In this document: positions 1 through 6,037 of the stretch, piece after piece | How positions within the stretch are numbered: position 1 is the first letter of the stretch | Layout of the letters: every line of letters begins with the position of its first letter | Assembly: GCA_046160865.1 (NCBI GenBank) | Contig: JBJXHG010000147.1 | Span: forward strand, 1 to 10,000 | From: JBJXHG01 sp046160865 | GTDB taxonomy: Bacteria > Planctomycetota > UBA1135 > GCA-002686595 | Reading direction: 5' to 3' | DNA: 10,000 bases | Notes under the pieces: generated by a model | Seen by the model: only the letters and a program-made list of their open reading frames with translations | What the model was told of the DNA's origin: nothing | Database searches by the model: none | Position numbers and translations under genes: made by a program

Positions 1-107
1 GGGTTCGGAAACCTGACAGGTTGCCTGCACCCTCGCGCCTTGCCAGCGACGACGATCTCGACCTTGGTGAGAGCGAACTTCTGACTCAGGACACTAGACT
101 GCGCTGC

Positions 108-1391
108 GTGGACACCGCGCTCTCCTCACTGGTCTTCGAAGCCGCACGACAGCTGATGCCCGGAGGCGTCAACAGCCCCGTGCGCGCGTACGCATCCGTG
201 GGCGGCGTGCCGCCGCACATCGCACGCGGCGCTGGGCCTCTCGTCACCGACATCGACGGCAACGAGTACGTCGACTTCGTCATGAGCTACGGTCCGCTGA
301 TCGCGGGCCACGCCCACCCGCACGTCGTCGAGGCCCTCGAGCACGCGATCCGCAAGGGCACGGCGTTCGGCGCACCGACGGAAGGCGAGCTCGCGCTCGC
401 GCGACAAGTGACCGACCGCGTCCCGGCCGTGCAGATGGTGCGGCTCGTGAACAGCGGCACCGAGGCGACGATGAGCGCGCTGCGACTCGCGCGCGCCGCG
501 ACGGGCCGCGACCTCTTCATCAAGTTCAATGGTTGCTACCACGGCCACGGCGACTCGTTCCTCGTCAAGGCGGGCTCGGGCGCGCTGACGCACGGCGCGC
601 CGGATTCGCCGGGCGTTCCACAGGCGCTCGCCGCGTTGACGCTCGTCGCCGAGTACAACGATCTCGAGAGCGTCGAGCGGCTCTTCGCGCAGCACCGCGG
701 AGAGATCGCGTGTGTGTTCGTCGAGCCGGTGGCCGGCAACATCGGCTGCGTGCTCCCGGCAGACGGCTTCCTCGAAGGCCTGCGCGATCTCTGCGACGCG
801 CACGAAGCGCTGCTCGTGTTCGACGAGGTGATGACGGGCTTCCGCGTCGCGCGCGGCGGCTATCAAGAGATCTGCGGCGTGTTCCCGGATCTCGTGACGC
901 TCGGCAAGGTGATCGGCGGCGGGCTTCCGATCGGTGCGTACGGCGGCCGCGCGGACCTGATGCAACGCGTTTCGCCGGCGGGCGACGTCTATCAAGCCGG
1001 CACTTTGTCGGGCAATCCGATCGCGGTGGCGGCCGGGCTCGCGACACTCGCAGTGACCGACGAGCCCGAGTTCTACGAGAAGCTCGAAGCGAGCGCGGCC
1101 GAGCTCGCTTCCGGCATCACCGCGGCCGCGCGCAAGCACGGCGTGCCGCTCGTCGTGAATCGACAAGGCTCGATGCTCTGTCCGTATTTTGCGACGGAGC
1201 CCGTGACGAGCCTCGAGCGCGTCATGCGCACCGACCGCGTGCGCTGGACGATGTTCTTCCACGCGTTGCTCGAGCGCGGAGTGATCGTGCCGCCGTCGCC
1301 GTTCGAAGCGTGGTTCGTGTCGAGCGCGCACGACGACCGCATCGTCGCGCGCGCTGTCGATGCGATTGGCGCCGCGCTGTCGACGGTCTGA
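108..1391 (+). CDS. hemL: Glutamate-1-semialdehyde 2,1-aminomutase
   Basis: PLP-dependent cytosolic enzyme of the C5 tetrapyrrole pathway. It converts glutamate-1-semialdehyde (made by HemA) into 5-aminolevulinate. Family signatures seen are PGGVNSPVRAY near the N-terminus, NSGTEATMSALRLAR (PLP phosphate region), GCYHGHGDSFLVKAGSGAL, FVEPVAGN, FDEVMTGFR and the PLP-lysine motif LGKVIGGGLPIGA, with Schiff-base lysine about K267, followed by QAGTLSGNP. The C-terminus is complete. The open frame reaches back to a TTG at 21, giving 456 residues, but its first 29 residues are acidic and outside the family. The GTG at 108 gives 427 residues and places PGGV about 17 residues in, as in E. coli HemL (426 aa). 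No ideal Shine-Dalgarno precedes either start (CAGGA at 87-91 is far), so the start is uncertain while the identity is not. The gene converges on the PRC-barrel gene. Confidence 0.95.
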   Translation: MDTALSSLVFEAARQLMPGGVNSPVRAYASVGGVPPHIARGAGPLVTDIDGNEYVDFVMSYGPLIAGHAHPHVVEALEHAIRKGTAFGAPTEGELALARQVTDRVPAVQMVRLVNSGTEATMSALRLARAATGRDLFIKFNGCYHGHGDSFLVKAGSGALTHGAPDSPGVPQALAALTLVAEYNDLESVERLFAQHRGEIACVFVEPVAGNIGCVLPADGFLEGLRDLCDAHEALLVFDEVMTGFRVARGGYQEICGVFPDLVTLGKVIGGGLPIGAYGGRADLMQRVSPAGDVYQAGTLSGNPIAVAAGLATLAVTDEPEFYEKLEASAAELASGITAAARKHGVPLVVNRQGSMLCPYFATEPVTSLERVMRTDRVRWTMFFHALLERGVIVPPSPFEAWFVSSAHDDRIVARAVDAIGAALSTV

Positions 1392-1413
1392 GCGCGTTGT
1401 CGATTCAAATAAG

Positions 1414-1450
1414 GAAGGGAAGGCTTCCTCTGGGCGGTTGCCTTCCCTTC
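1414..1450. terminator. Bidirectional hairpin between convergent hemL and PRC-barrel genes
   Basis: A perfect 11-bp inverted repeat, GAAGGGAAGGC (1414-1424) with GCCTTCCCTTC (1440-1450), encloses a 15-base loop. It lies 22 bases after the hemL stop and 34 bases beyond the stop of the minus-strand gene. Read on the minus strand, the stem is followed by a T-rich stretch (CTTATTTG), as in an intrinsic terminator. The plus-strand side has no T-tract, so it probably terminates best for the PRC-barrel transcript. Confidence 0.75.
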
Positions 1451-1484
1451 GAGAACGTTCCCGAACTGATGCTTCAGGAAGCGT

Positions 1485-2453
1485 TCAGTCGAAGCGCGTG
1501 CCGTTCGTCCCGAAGAACGCGTCGGATTGCTTGAGCTGATCGGCGCTCACGAAGGTGCTCTCCGGCTTCTTGTATTCCGGCGCCGTCTTGAGCTGCTCGA
1601 TCGTCTTGTTGATCTTCAGCACCCACTCGTCGTTGTCGCGCGCGTTCGCCGGAAGCGTCCACGACACGGCTTGGAAGGGCACGATCGCCAGCGTGGTGCC
1701 CATGCCGAGCGCGCCGCCGTGCGACGCGACCACGTAGTCGAGTCGGTTGCGCCGCACGTCGATCACGGCGTTGTCGATCTTGCCGAAGTCTTTGTCGGTC
1801 GCGACGAGCTTCGCGGACTTCAAGCGGCTGCTGTAGACGTAACGCGGTCCCGCGGACGTCGCCATCGCGCCATTGGCCGCCGATTCCTTGGCCGGCGCGT
1901 CGTTCATGTCGTCCTTCGTGTCGTCCTTGCCGGACCCGTTCGTCGCGGCATTGACGCGACCGATGGCCGCATCGAGATCCTTCTCGGCCTTGCTCGCATC
2001 GAACTCGGGCAGCGCCTTCAACTCGGCTTCGCTCATCTTCAAATGGAACATCGCCTTGTTGTCGTCGTGCAGCGTGTACGCGAGCGACGAGAACGGCACG
2101 AGGACTTCCTTGTCACCCATGCCGAGGAGTCCGCCCGTCGACAATACGGCCCACTGCATGCGTCCGTCGCGCGCGATGACGATCTCCTTCAACTTGCCCT
2201 TCGAGCGCTCGGGCTTCGCGTCCTTCTTCTCGCGATCGGCCGGCGTGCGTGCGGCGGTGTCGTGCATGTCGCCTTGGATCATCACCTCCGCTTTGAGGAT
2301 CTCGTCCAGAGAGACGTACTGCGCGCCTTGATTCATCTGCCGCGCAGCGACATCACCCGGAGCAGCTTGCTTCGGTCGTGTGGTACCTGCGTCTTGCCAC
2401 GCTGCCGCGGGAAGACTGGCCAGCAGCACGATCGCGTGAAATTGAAATGCCAT
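1485..2453 (-). CDS. Secreted protein with tandem PRC-barrel domains
   Basis: A 322-residue protein. Residues 1-19 look like a signal peptide (hydrophobic run followed by LPAAAW), though without basic residues at the front, so periplasmic export is likely rather than certain. Two PRC-barrel units follow, at about 46-128 (STGGLLGMGDKEVLVPFSSL) and 207-268 (SHGGALGMGTTLAIVPFQAV). Each is trailed by a short helix ending in a similar motif (LKALPEFD, LKTAPEYK), which points to internal duplication. A polar Asp/Lys/Asn/Ala-rich linker joins them. PRC-barrels are small beta-barrels found in RNA-processing, photosynthetic and stress-associated envelope proteins; no enzymatic role is implied. The ATG at 2453 is supported by AAAGGAA (2461-2467) with a 7-base spacer. 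A sigma-54 promoter lies about 60 bases upstream of the start. The very long open frame continuing upstream on this strand is a GC artefact. Confidence 0.85.
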   Translation of the reverse strand: MAFQFHAIVLLASLPAAAWQDAGTTRPKQAAPGDVAARQMNQGAQYVSLDEILKAEVMIQGDMHDTAARTPADREKKDAKPERSKGKLKEIVIARDGRMQWAVLSTGGLLGMGDKEVLVPFSSLAYTLHDDNKAMFHLKMSEAELKALPEFDASKAEKDLDAAIGRVNAATNGSGKDDTKDDMNDAPAKESAANGAMATSAGPRYVYSSRLKSAKLVATDKDFGKIDNAVIDVRRNRLDYVVASHGGALGMGTTLAIVPFQAVSWTLPANARDNDEWVLKINKTIEQLKTAPEYKKPESTFVSADQLKQSDAFFGTNGTRFD

Positions 2454-2523
2454 GGGATGATTCCTTTCGAATCGAACTCGTTGCGGCCTGCCTTCATGTT
2501 CGGCCTCGTGAGTGCGCAGCTCC

Positions 2524-2538
2524 GCAAGCGATGTGCCG
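2524..2538 (-). promoter_or_regulatory. Sigma-54 (-24/-12) promoter for the PRC-barrel gene
   Basis: On the minus strand the sequence reads CGGCAC-ATCGC-TTGC. The invariant GG (2537-2536) and GC (2525-2524) are exactly ten bases apart, and the element matches the TGGCAC-N5-TTGC consensus except for the first T. The predicted transcription start is near 2512, giving a leader of about 59 bases to the ATG at 2453. The orientation and distance match the DUF2383 promoter in this window. Confidence 0.75.
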
Positions 2539-2784
2539 CGCCGCGCGACGCGCCCTGCACGCATTCGCCGACTCTTCGACGTGCAATTCCTGCGAATCGT
2601 GCCAGCGCATCGATGATGCAGCGCGCCCCGTGCGGGGCACTCGCACGCGTCCCCGTGCGTCATAGTGGGCGTACGATTCGAGCCGTGCCCTCCGCATCGC
2701 CACCGAGCGAACATCGCAGCGGCTGCGCGCATCTCCCGGCGAACGCTCGACGCCCTCTCGGTCGACGACGTGTCGGCCGGACTT

Positions 2785-2833
2785 GCGTGACCTGCGAGCC
2801 CGCGTCCGTCGCGAGTCGATCGTGAGGTCACGC
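2785..2833. repeat. Dyad upstream of BON sigma-54 promoter (distal)
   Basis: Perfect 9-bp inverted arms, GCGTGACCT (2785-2793) and AGGTCACGC (2825-2833), are separated by 31 bases. This lies about 155-205 bases upstream of the predicted BON transcription start, a range typical of enhancer sites for sigma-54 activators. It could equally be an RNA hairpin. Function is inferred. Confidence 0.4.
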
Positions 2834-2866
2834 CAGCGAGCGCGGCAAGCCGAACAGCGTGAGGAG

Positions 2867-2916
2867 GTCTGGCGATGCAGATCTTGCACGCACCCGCTCT
2901 CTCGTGCCCGCCAGAC
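2867..2916. repeat. Dyad upstream of BON sigma-54 promoter (proximal)
   Basis: Perfect 8-bp arms GTCTGGCG (2867-2874) and CGCCAGAC (2909-2916) enclose an inner pair GCACG/CGTGC, making a nested hairpin. It is centred about 95 bases upstream of the predicted start at 2988. This is an enhancer-like distance, but no motif shared with the other two sigma-54 promoters was recognised by eye. Confidence 0.4.
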
Positions 2917-2961
2917 GGTTTGTCACCGATCGCCTGTACTGCCACGGCCGGTTGGATGTGG

Positions 2962-2976
2962 TGGCACGGAAGGTGC
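2962..2976 (+). promoter_or_regulatory. Sigma-54 (-24/-12) promoter for the BON lipoprotein gene
   Basis: The sequence reads TGGCACG-GAAG-GTGC. The -24 box is perfect, GG (2963-2964) and GC (2975-2976) are ten bases apart, and the only mismatch is G for T in the TTGC box. The predicted start is near 2988, giving a leader of about 108 bases to the ATG at 3096. That leader contains the 3036-3065 hairpin. Confidence 0.75.
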
Positions 2977-3035
2977 GGAGTCGCGCGGGAACCACTCCGC
3001 GCGGAATGGCTACGTGGCGCACGCGCCTGGGCAGC

Positions 3036-3065
3036 GCGTGGCGAGTTCGGGGGAACTCGCCACGC
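3036..3065 (+). promoter_or_regulatory. Strong hairpin in the BON gene leader
   Basis: A perfect 13-bp inverted repeat, GCGTGGCGAGTTC (3036-3048) and GAACTCGCCACGC (3053-3065), encloses a GGGG loop. It lies 18 bases before the Shine-Dalgarno GGAGG (3084-3088), and a short T-run (3080-3083) follows 14 bases after the stem. It lies inside the predicted transcript. It may stabilise the leader, act as an attenuator, or be a DNA operator palindrome. The sequence alone does not decide. Confidence 0.6.
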
Positions 3066-3095
3066 CATCACTCGAAGCTTTTTGGAGGCAGGCTC

Positions 3096-3545
3096 ATGAA
3101 ACGGACTCTTTCTCTGTGTGTGTTGGCGATCACGTGCGCGTGCTCGCAGGAATCCACGAGCCACGCGGCGGATGCGGCGCGGACTCCGACCGTGCAAACG
3201 ACGACGCCGATGATTCCTCCTCCGACGACGCCGCCGGTGGGAGCGACACCCGATCTGGACACGACGCGTGAACTGATCGGCGCGCCGCTGGCCGGCGATG
3301 CGCCGCTCGCTGGCGATCAAGGCGGCGTGGATCGCGCGCTCGTACAGCACGTGCGCCAAGTGCTGCAAGCGGACATGACGCTCTCGACCGAAGCGAAGTC
3401 CATCACGGTGAAAGCCGAGGGCGGCACGGTGACGCTCGACGGACTGGTGCAGAGCGAGGAAGAGAAGCGCAACGTCGAGTCGCTGGTCAAAGCGATTCCC
3501 GGCGTGCAGCGCGTCGACAATCAACTGCTCGTCAAGGCTTCGTGA
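3096..3545 (+). CDS. BON-domain lipoprotein or secreted protein
   Basis: A 149-residue protein. The N-terminus (MKRTLSLCVLAITCACSQ) is a basic-then-hydrophobic signal ending in cysteines. C16 preceded by alanine is the likeliest lipidation site, though the lipobox is not canonical. A Thr/Pro-rich linker (about 28-55) and a tandem APLAGD repeat (63-74) lead to one BON domain at about 78-147, with the typical glycine-rich strand GGTVTLDGLV and the IPGVQRVDNQL ending. BON domains are small periplasmic or membrane-attached modules linked to osmotic and envelope stress (OsmY type). The ATG at 3096 is chosen for GGAGG with a 7-base spacer and the signal peptide; a longer in-frame extension to 2859 crosses the promoter and hairpin and is rejected. 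The gene is driven by a sigma-54 promoter and followed 44 bases later by palindrome A1. Confidence 0.88.
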   Translation: MKRTLSLCVLAITCACSQESTSHAADAARTPTVQTTTPMIPPPTTPPVGATPDLDTTRELIGAPLAGDAPLAGDQGGVDRALVQHVRQVLQADMTLSTEAKSITVKAEGGTVTLDGLVQSEEEKRNVESLVKAIPGVQRVDNQLLVKAS

Positions 3546-3589
3546 TGGGTTCAGTACCGCGTAGCAAATGCATGACGGATGCGCCCTGG

Positions 3590-3748
3590 CAGCCCGTGGT
3601 GAAAGTGCTTCGAGCGCGAAAGTCGTCCGGTCGTGTCGGAACCAGGAGCACGACCGCAGGCGAATCCTCGTGATTCGCCGAGGATCGAGCGACGCCGTGC
3701 CGGCGCGAACGGACGACTTTCGCGCCGAATGACTTTCACCACGGGCTG
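3590..3748. repeat. Palindromic repeat family A, copy A1
   Basis: A 159-bp near-palindrome with ends CAGCCCGTGGTGAAAGT and ACTTTCACCACGGGCTG. The outer arms pair over about 40 bases with few mismatches. The apex hairpin GGCGAATC-CTCGT-GATTCGCC (3659-3679) sits exactly at the element centre. A side hairpin CGGTCGTG/CACGACCG occupies the left arm. The direct repeat CTGG flanks both termini (3586-3589, 3749-3752) and may be a target duplication. It lies between BON and the activator gene. Frames read through it are not genes. Confidence 0.85.
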
Positions 3749-3752
3749 CTGG

Positions 3753-3967
3753 ACTGCAGGACGGCCATGCCTCTGGCGCATCTTTCTTCGTTTGCACCGC
3801 GGTGCTTCGACTGAGCGGCTCGCACGCAGCTCGCGTGGCGCGCCGCGCCCCCCCGCGCTCTAATGTCGACTCGCGCAAGTGGGGTATTCGACGCGGAGCG
3901 GCTTCTTCCGAGCGCACGCGACGATGAAAGCGCTCGCACGATCGACAACCTTCTTTCGGAACCCTAC
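3753..3967. other. Leader region of the activator gene, no gene recognised
   Basis: No coding sequence is supported. The region contains a perfect 12-bp palindrome GCACCGCGGTGC (3794-3805), a possible operator, and a run of seven C (3848-3854). No sigma-54 or clear -35/-10 promoter was found. An upstream ATG at 3863, in frame with the activator, has no ribosome site. Confidence 0.5.
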
Positions 3968-5332
3968 ATGCCGAACGCACTCCTCGTCGAAGACGACAAA
4001 GCCGCCCTCGAGGCTCTGACCGTGCTCGTGGAGAACATGGGTTTCTCGACGATCACGGCGGACACGTGGGCCGATGCTCGAACCGAGCTACTGCGCAACT
4101 CGCTCGACGTCGTGCTGCTCGACGTTTTCCTGCCGGGCGGATCGGGAATCGATCTGCTGCTCGAGATTCCGAAGGAGCGTCGCCCGCAAGTCGTGCTGAT
4201 GAGCGGTGACGAATCGGTGCGCACAGCGCTCGCCACCATCCCGATGCAGGAGGTGCACTTCATCCAGAAGCCGATCGACGTGAAGGTGCTGGGACGCACG
4301 CTCGAGGCGATTCGACGTCGCTGTAAACCCGCGGCACCTGCGCGGGCTCCGGAGAAGCTCGAAGGTCTCACGCGCTTGCTGGGCAACTCGGGCTCGATGC
4401 GCCGACTGCGCGAGCTGATCGCGAAGGTGGCGCCGCTCGATCTGTCCGTGTACGTCGAGGGCGAGAGCGGCACCGGCAAAGAGCTCGTCGCGATCGCGAT
4501 CCACGAGATGAGCTCGCGGCGCGCGCATCCGTTCGTCGCACTGAACTGCGGCGCGCTGCCCGAGAACCTGATCGACAGCGAGCTGTTCGGCTACGAGAAG
4601 GGCGCGTTCACCGGCGCCGACAAGCCGAAGTCCGGCGTGTTCGAGCAAGCGACGGGCGGCACGCTGTTCCTCGACGAGATCGCCGAGATGCCGGTCGATC
4701 TGCAAGTGCGCTTGCTGCGCACCTTGGAGACCGGCCGCGTGCGGCGCGTCGGCGGCTCGAAAGAGCTCGAGGTCGACGTGCGCATCATCTCCGCGACGAA
4801 CCGCCACTTCGATCGCGCGATCGCGGAAGGCCGGTTCCGTGAGGATCTCTTCCACCGATTGTGCGTGTTCCCGATCGTGACGCCGCCGCTGCGAGACCGG
4901 CTCGAGGACGTCGAGGGCCTCGCGCGCTTCTTCCTCGAGGAGATCGAGGCGCAGACGGGCCGCTCGAAACCGCTCGCACCCGAGACGCTGGCACTGCTCT
5001 CCGCATACGCCTGGCCGGGCAACGTGCGCCAGCTGCGCAACGCGATCCAGCGCTCGTACGTCGTCGCCGCGCAAACGATCACGCCCGAGTGTTTGCCGGA
5101 ACAGCTCACCGAGAAGCAGCCGCTGTCGCGCTCACCGGGGCAGAGCCCGAGCACCCGCATCGAGGTCGAGGTGGGCAGCTCGATCGCCGACGTGGAACGC
5201 CGCCTCATCGAAGCCACGCTCGATCGCCACAGCGGCGACAAGCGCGTCACCGCCGAGGTCCTCGGCGTCAGTCTGCGCACTCTGTACAACCGGCTGAAGC
5301 AGTACACCGGCGAAGAGCCGCGCGCCGAATGA
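3968..5332 (+). CDS. NtrC-family sigma-54-dependent response regulator
   Basis: A 454-residue bacterial enhancer-binding protein that remodels sigma-54 RNA polymerase by ATP hydrolysis. The receiver domain (about 3-118) has acidic E8/D9/D10, phospho-acceptor D52 in LLDVFLPGGSG, S79 and K101. The AAA+ domain (about 134-370) has Walker A GESGTGKE (165-172), the sigma-54-contacting GAFTGA (212-217), Walker B GGTLFLDE (230-237), the arginine-finger region REDLFHRL and WPGNVRQLRN. A Fis-type helix-turn-helix closes the protein (VTAEVLGVSLRTLYNRLKQY). All key residues are present, so it should be active. The ATG at 3968 is preferred over 3863 because it puts LLVEDD at residue 5 and has GGAA 6 bases upstream. 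The cognate kinase is probably encoded nearby; the hybrid kinase 0.9 kb downstream is a candidate. Three sigma-54 promoters lie within 1.5 kb of it. Confidence 0.95.
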   Translation: MPNALLVEDDKAALEALTVLVENMGFSTITADTWADARTELLRNSLDVVLLDVFLPGGSGIDLLLEIPKERRPQVVLMSGDESVRTALATIPMQEVHFIQKPIDVKVLGRTLEAIRRRCKPAAPARAPEKLEGLTRLLGNSGSMRRLRELIAKVAPLDLSVYVEGESGTGKELVAIAIHEMSSRRAHPFVALNCGALPENLIDSELFGYEKGAFTGADKPKSGVFEQATGGTLFLDEIAEMPVDLQVRLLRTLETGRVRRVGGSKELEVDVRIISATNRHFDRAIAEGRFREDLFHRLCVFPIVTPPLRDRLEDVEGLARFFLEEIEAQTGRSKPLAPETLALLSAYAWPGNVRQLRNAIQRSYVVAAQTITPECLPEQLTEKQPLSRSPGQSPSTRIEVEVGSSIADVERRLIEATLDRHSGDKRVTAEVLGVSLRTLYNRLKQYTGEEPRAE

Positions 5333-5338
5333 CGTAGG

Positions 5339-5352
5339 CGCGCCGCGGCGCG
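5339..5352. repeat. GC palindrome after the activator stop codon
   Basis: CGCGCCGCGGCGCG is a perfect 14-bp palindrome starting 7 bases after the stop. It could form a small hairpin that helps termination, but no T-run follows. Evidence for function is weak. Confidence 0.35.
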
Positions 5353-5359
5353 TGCAGGC

Positions 5360-5391
5360 CAGCCCGCATTTCTCACCACGTTCGCGGTGAG
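5360..5391. promoter_or_regulatory. Family B half-repeat and dyad upstream of the DUF2383 sigma-54 promoter
   Basis: This begins CAGCCCGCATTTCTCACC, and 17 bases (5368-5384) are identical to the left arm of the B3 hairpin at 9719-9735. Within it CTCACC (5372-5377) and GGTGAG (5386-5391) form a 20-bp dyad centred about 70 bases upstream of the predicted start at 5451. It may be an activator-binding site, a remnant of a B element, or both. Confidence 0.5.
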
Positions 5392-5424
5392 TGACGCGCG
5401 CAGGATCCTCGACGCGATCGACGT

Positions 5425-5439
5425 TGGCACAACGGTTGC
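5425..5439 (+). promoter_or_regulatory. Sigma-54 (-24/-12) promoter for the DUF2383 gene
   Basis: TTGGCAC-AACGG-TTGC is a complete match to the core consensus, with GG (5426-5427) and GC (5438-5439) ten bases apart. The predicted start is near 5451, so the leader is about 58 bases. A 6-bp hairpin GCGCTC-GCC-GAGCGC (5450-5464) would form at the very 5' end of the transcript. Confidence 0.85.
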
Positions 5440-5508
5440 GAGCCACGCAGCGCTCGCCGAGCGCGTTGCCCGGCGCCGCACCACGTCAGTATCAGCACGA
5501 GTCCCAGC

Positions 5509-5973
5509 ATGGTTTCACGCGTTCATGTCAGCCCGGAGGTCGCGCACGATCTCTCGTCGCTCGTCCACGCCAATCTCGACAGCTCGAGGAGCTTCGACGA
5601 AGCCGCGCGCACGATCGAGGCGCACAACCTGGGGCTCATCTTTCGCGCGATAGCGATCCAGCGGCGCGACAACGCCGAAGAGCTCGAGCGCTACGTCGCC
5701 GTCGCGGAGCCATCCGCGCACGAATCCTCGATCCGCGGAACGTTGCACCGCTGGTGGGTGCGCGTACGCGGAGCCTTGCAGCACGACCACGTGAGCTCGC
5801 TGCTCGCCGAAGCGGAGCGCAGCGAGGAGGCGATGAAGAAGGCCTACGAATCCGTGCTGATGAAAGTCGCGCTCGATCCGATCGCGGGTTTGCTCGGCAA
5901 GCAGTACCGCGACGTGCGCCAGCAGCGCGACCAGATTCGCGATCTCCGCGAGCGCACCGCACTCGTCAACTGA
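5509..5973 (+). CDS. PA2169/DUF2383-type four-helix-bundle protein
   Basis: A 154-residue protein with no signal peptide or membrane segment, so probably cytoplasmic. The family pattern is clear: a central helix QRRDNAEELERYV (51-63), a glycine/tryptophan segment SIRGTLHRWWVRVRGAL (74-90) and an acidic-basic helix LLAEAERSEEAMKKAYESVL (98-117). These correspond to the ferritin-like helical bundle of PA2169/DUF2383 proteins, whose biochemical role is not established and which are often found among stress-response genes. The length matches the family. The ATG at 5509 begins just ahead of the first helix; its ribosome site is weak (ACGAG). It is driven by the best sigma-54 promoter of the window, 177 bases downstream of the sigma-54 activator gene. 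Antisense and alternative-frame ORFs here are shadows. Confidence 0.85.
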   Translation: MVSRVHVSPEVAHDLSSLVHANLDSSRSFDEAARTIEAHNLGLIFRAIAIQRRDNAEELERYVAVAEPSAHESSIRGTLHRWWVRVRGALQHDHVSSLLAEAERSEEAMKKAYESVLMKVALDPIAGLLGKQYRDVRQQRDQIRDLRERTALVN

Positions 5974-5978
5974 CGCTC

Positions 5979-6037
5979 GCAGCCCGTGGTCGCGTGCGCA
6001 CCGCGACCCCAGTAGCACGTGGTGAGTGATGCCGGGC
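5979..6037. repeat. Degenerate family B fragment with hairpin after the DUF2383 gene
   Basis: The right end, GCACGTGGTGAG followed by TGATGCCGGGC (6015-6037), resembles the right arm of B3, and the left end GCAGCCCGTGGT resembles a family A terminus. Between them GGTCGCG (5988-5994) pairs perfectly with CGCGACC (6002-6008) over a 7-base loop. It may act as a transcript end for the DUF2383 gene, although no T-run follows. Confidence 0.5.

Larger units (their letters stand above)
2539..2961. other. Gene-free divergent region with several dyads
   Basis: No frame here has a convincing start, ribosome site or domain; the open frames are GC-driven. What can be seen is a small dyad GCATC-GAT-GATGC (2607-2619), a GC hairpin GCCCC-GTGC-GGGGC (2626-2639), and two wider perfect dyads at 2785-2833 and 2867-2916, listed separately. 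The region lies between two divergent sigma-54 promoters (ending at 2538 and starting at 2962), so activator-binding sites are expected in it. Confidence 0.6.

Noticed and set aside
2583..2604. Second minus-strand TGGCACG box upstream of the PRC gene
   Set aside because: The nearest GC is eight bases after the GG rather than ten, and TTGC is not in register, so it is not a valid -24/-12 pair; 2538-2524 is better placed.
3551..3781. Small minus-strand ORF similar to one read through 6038-6214
   Set aside because: The protein similarity comes only from translating the two family A palindromes in the same frame; no start context or conserved coding pattern.
3863..3967. Upstream ATG giving the sigma-54 regulator 35 more residues
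   Set aside because: No ribosome site, and receiver domains normally begin within a few residues of the start, as from 3968.
1485..3980. 831-codon open frame on the minus strand extending far upstream of the PRC-barrel gene
   Set aside because: It runs antisense through the BON gene, the promoters and repeat A1. Only the part from 2453 down has a ribosome site, signal peptide and domains.
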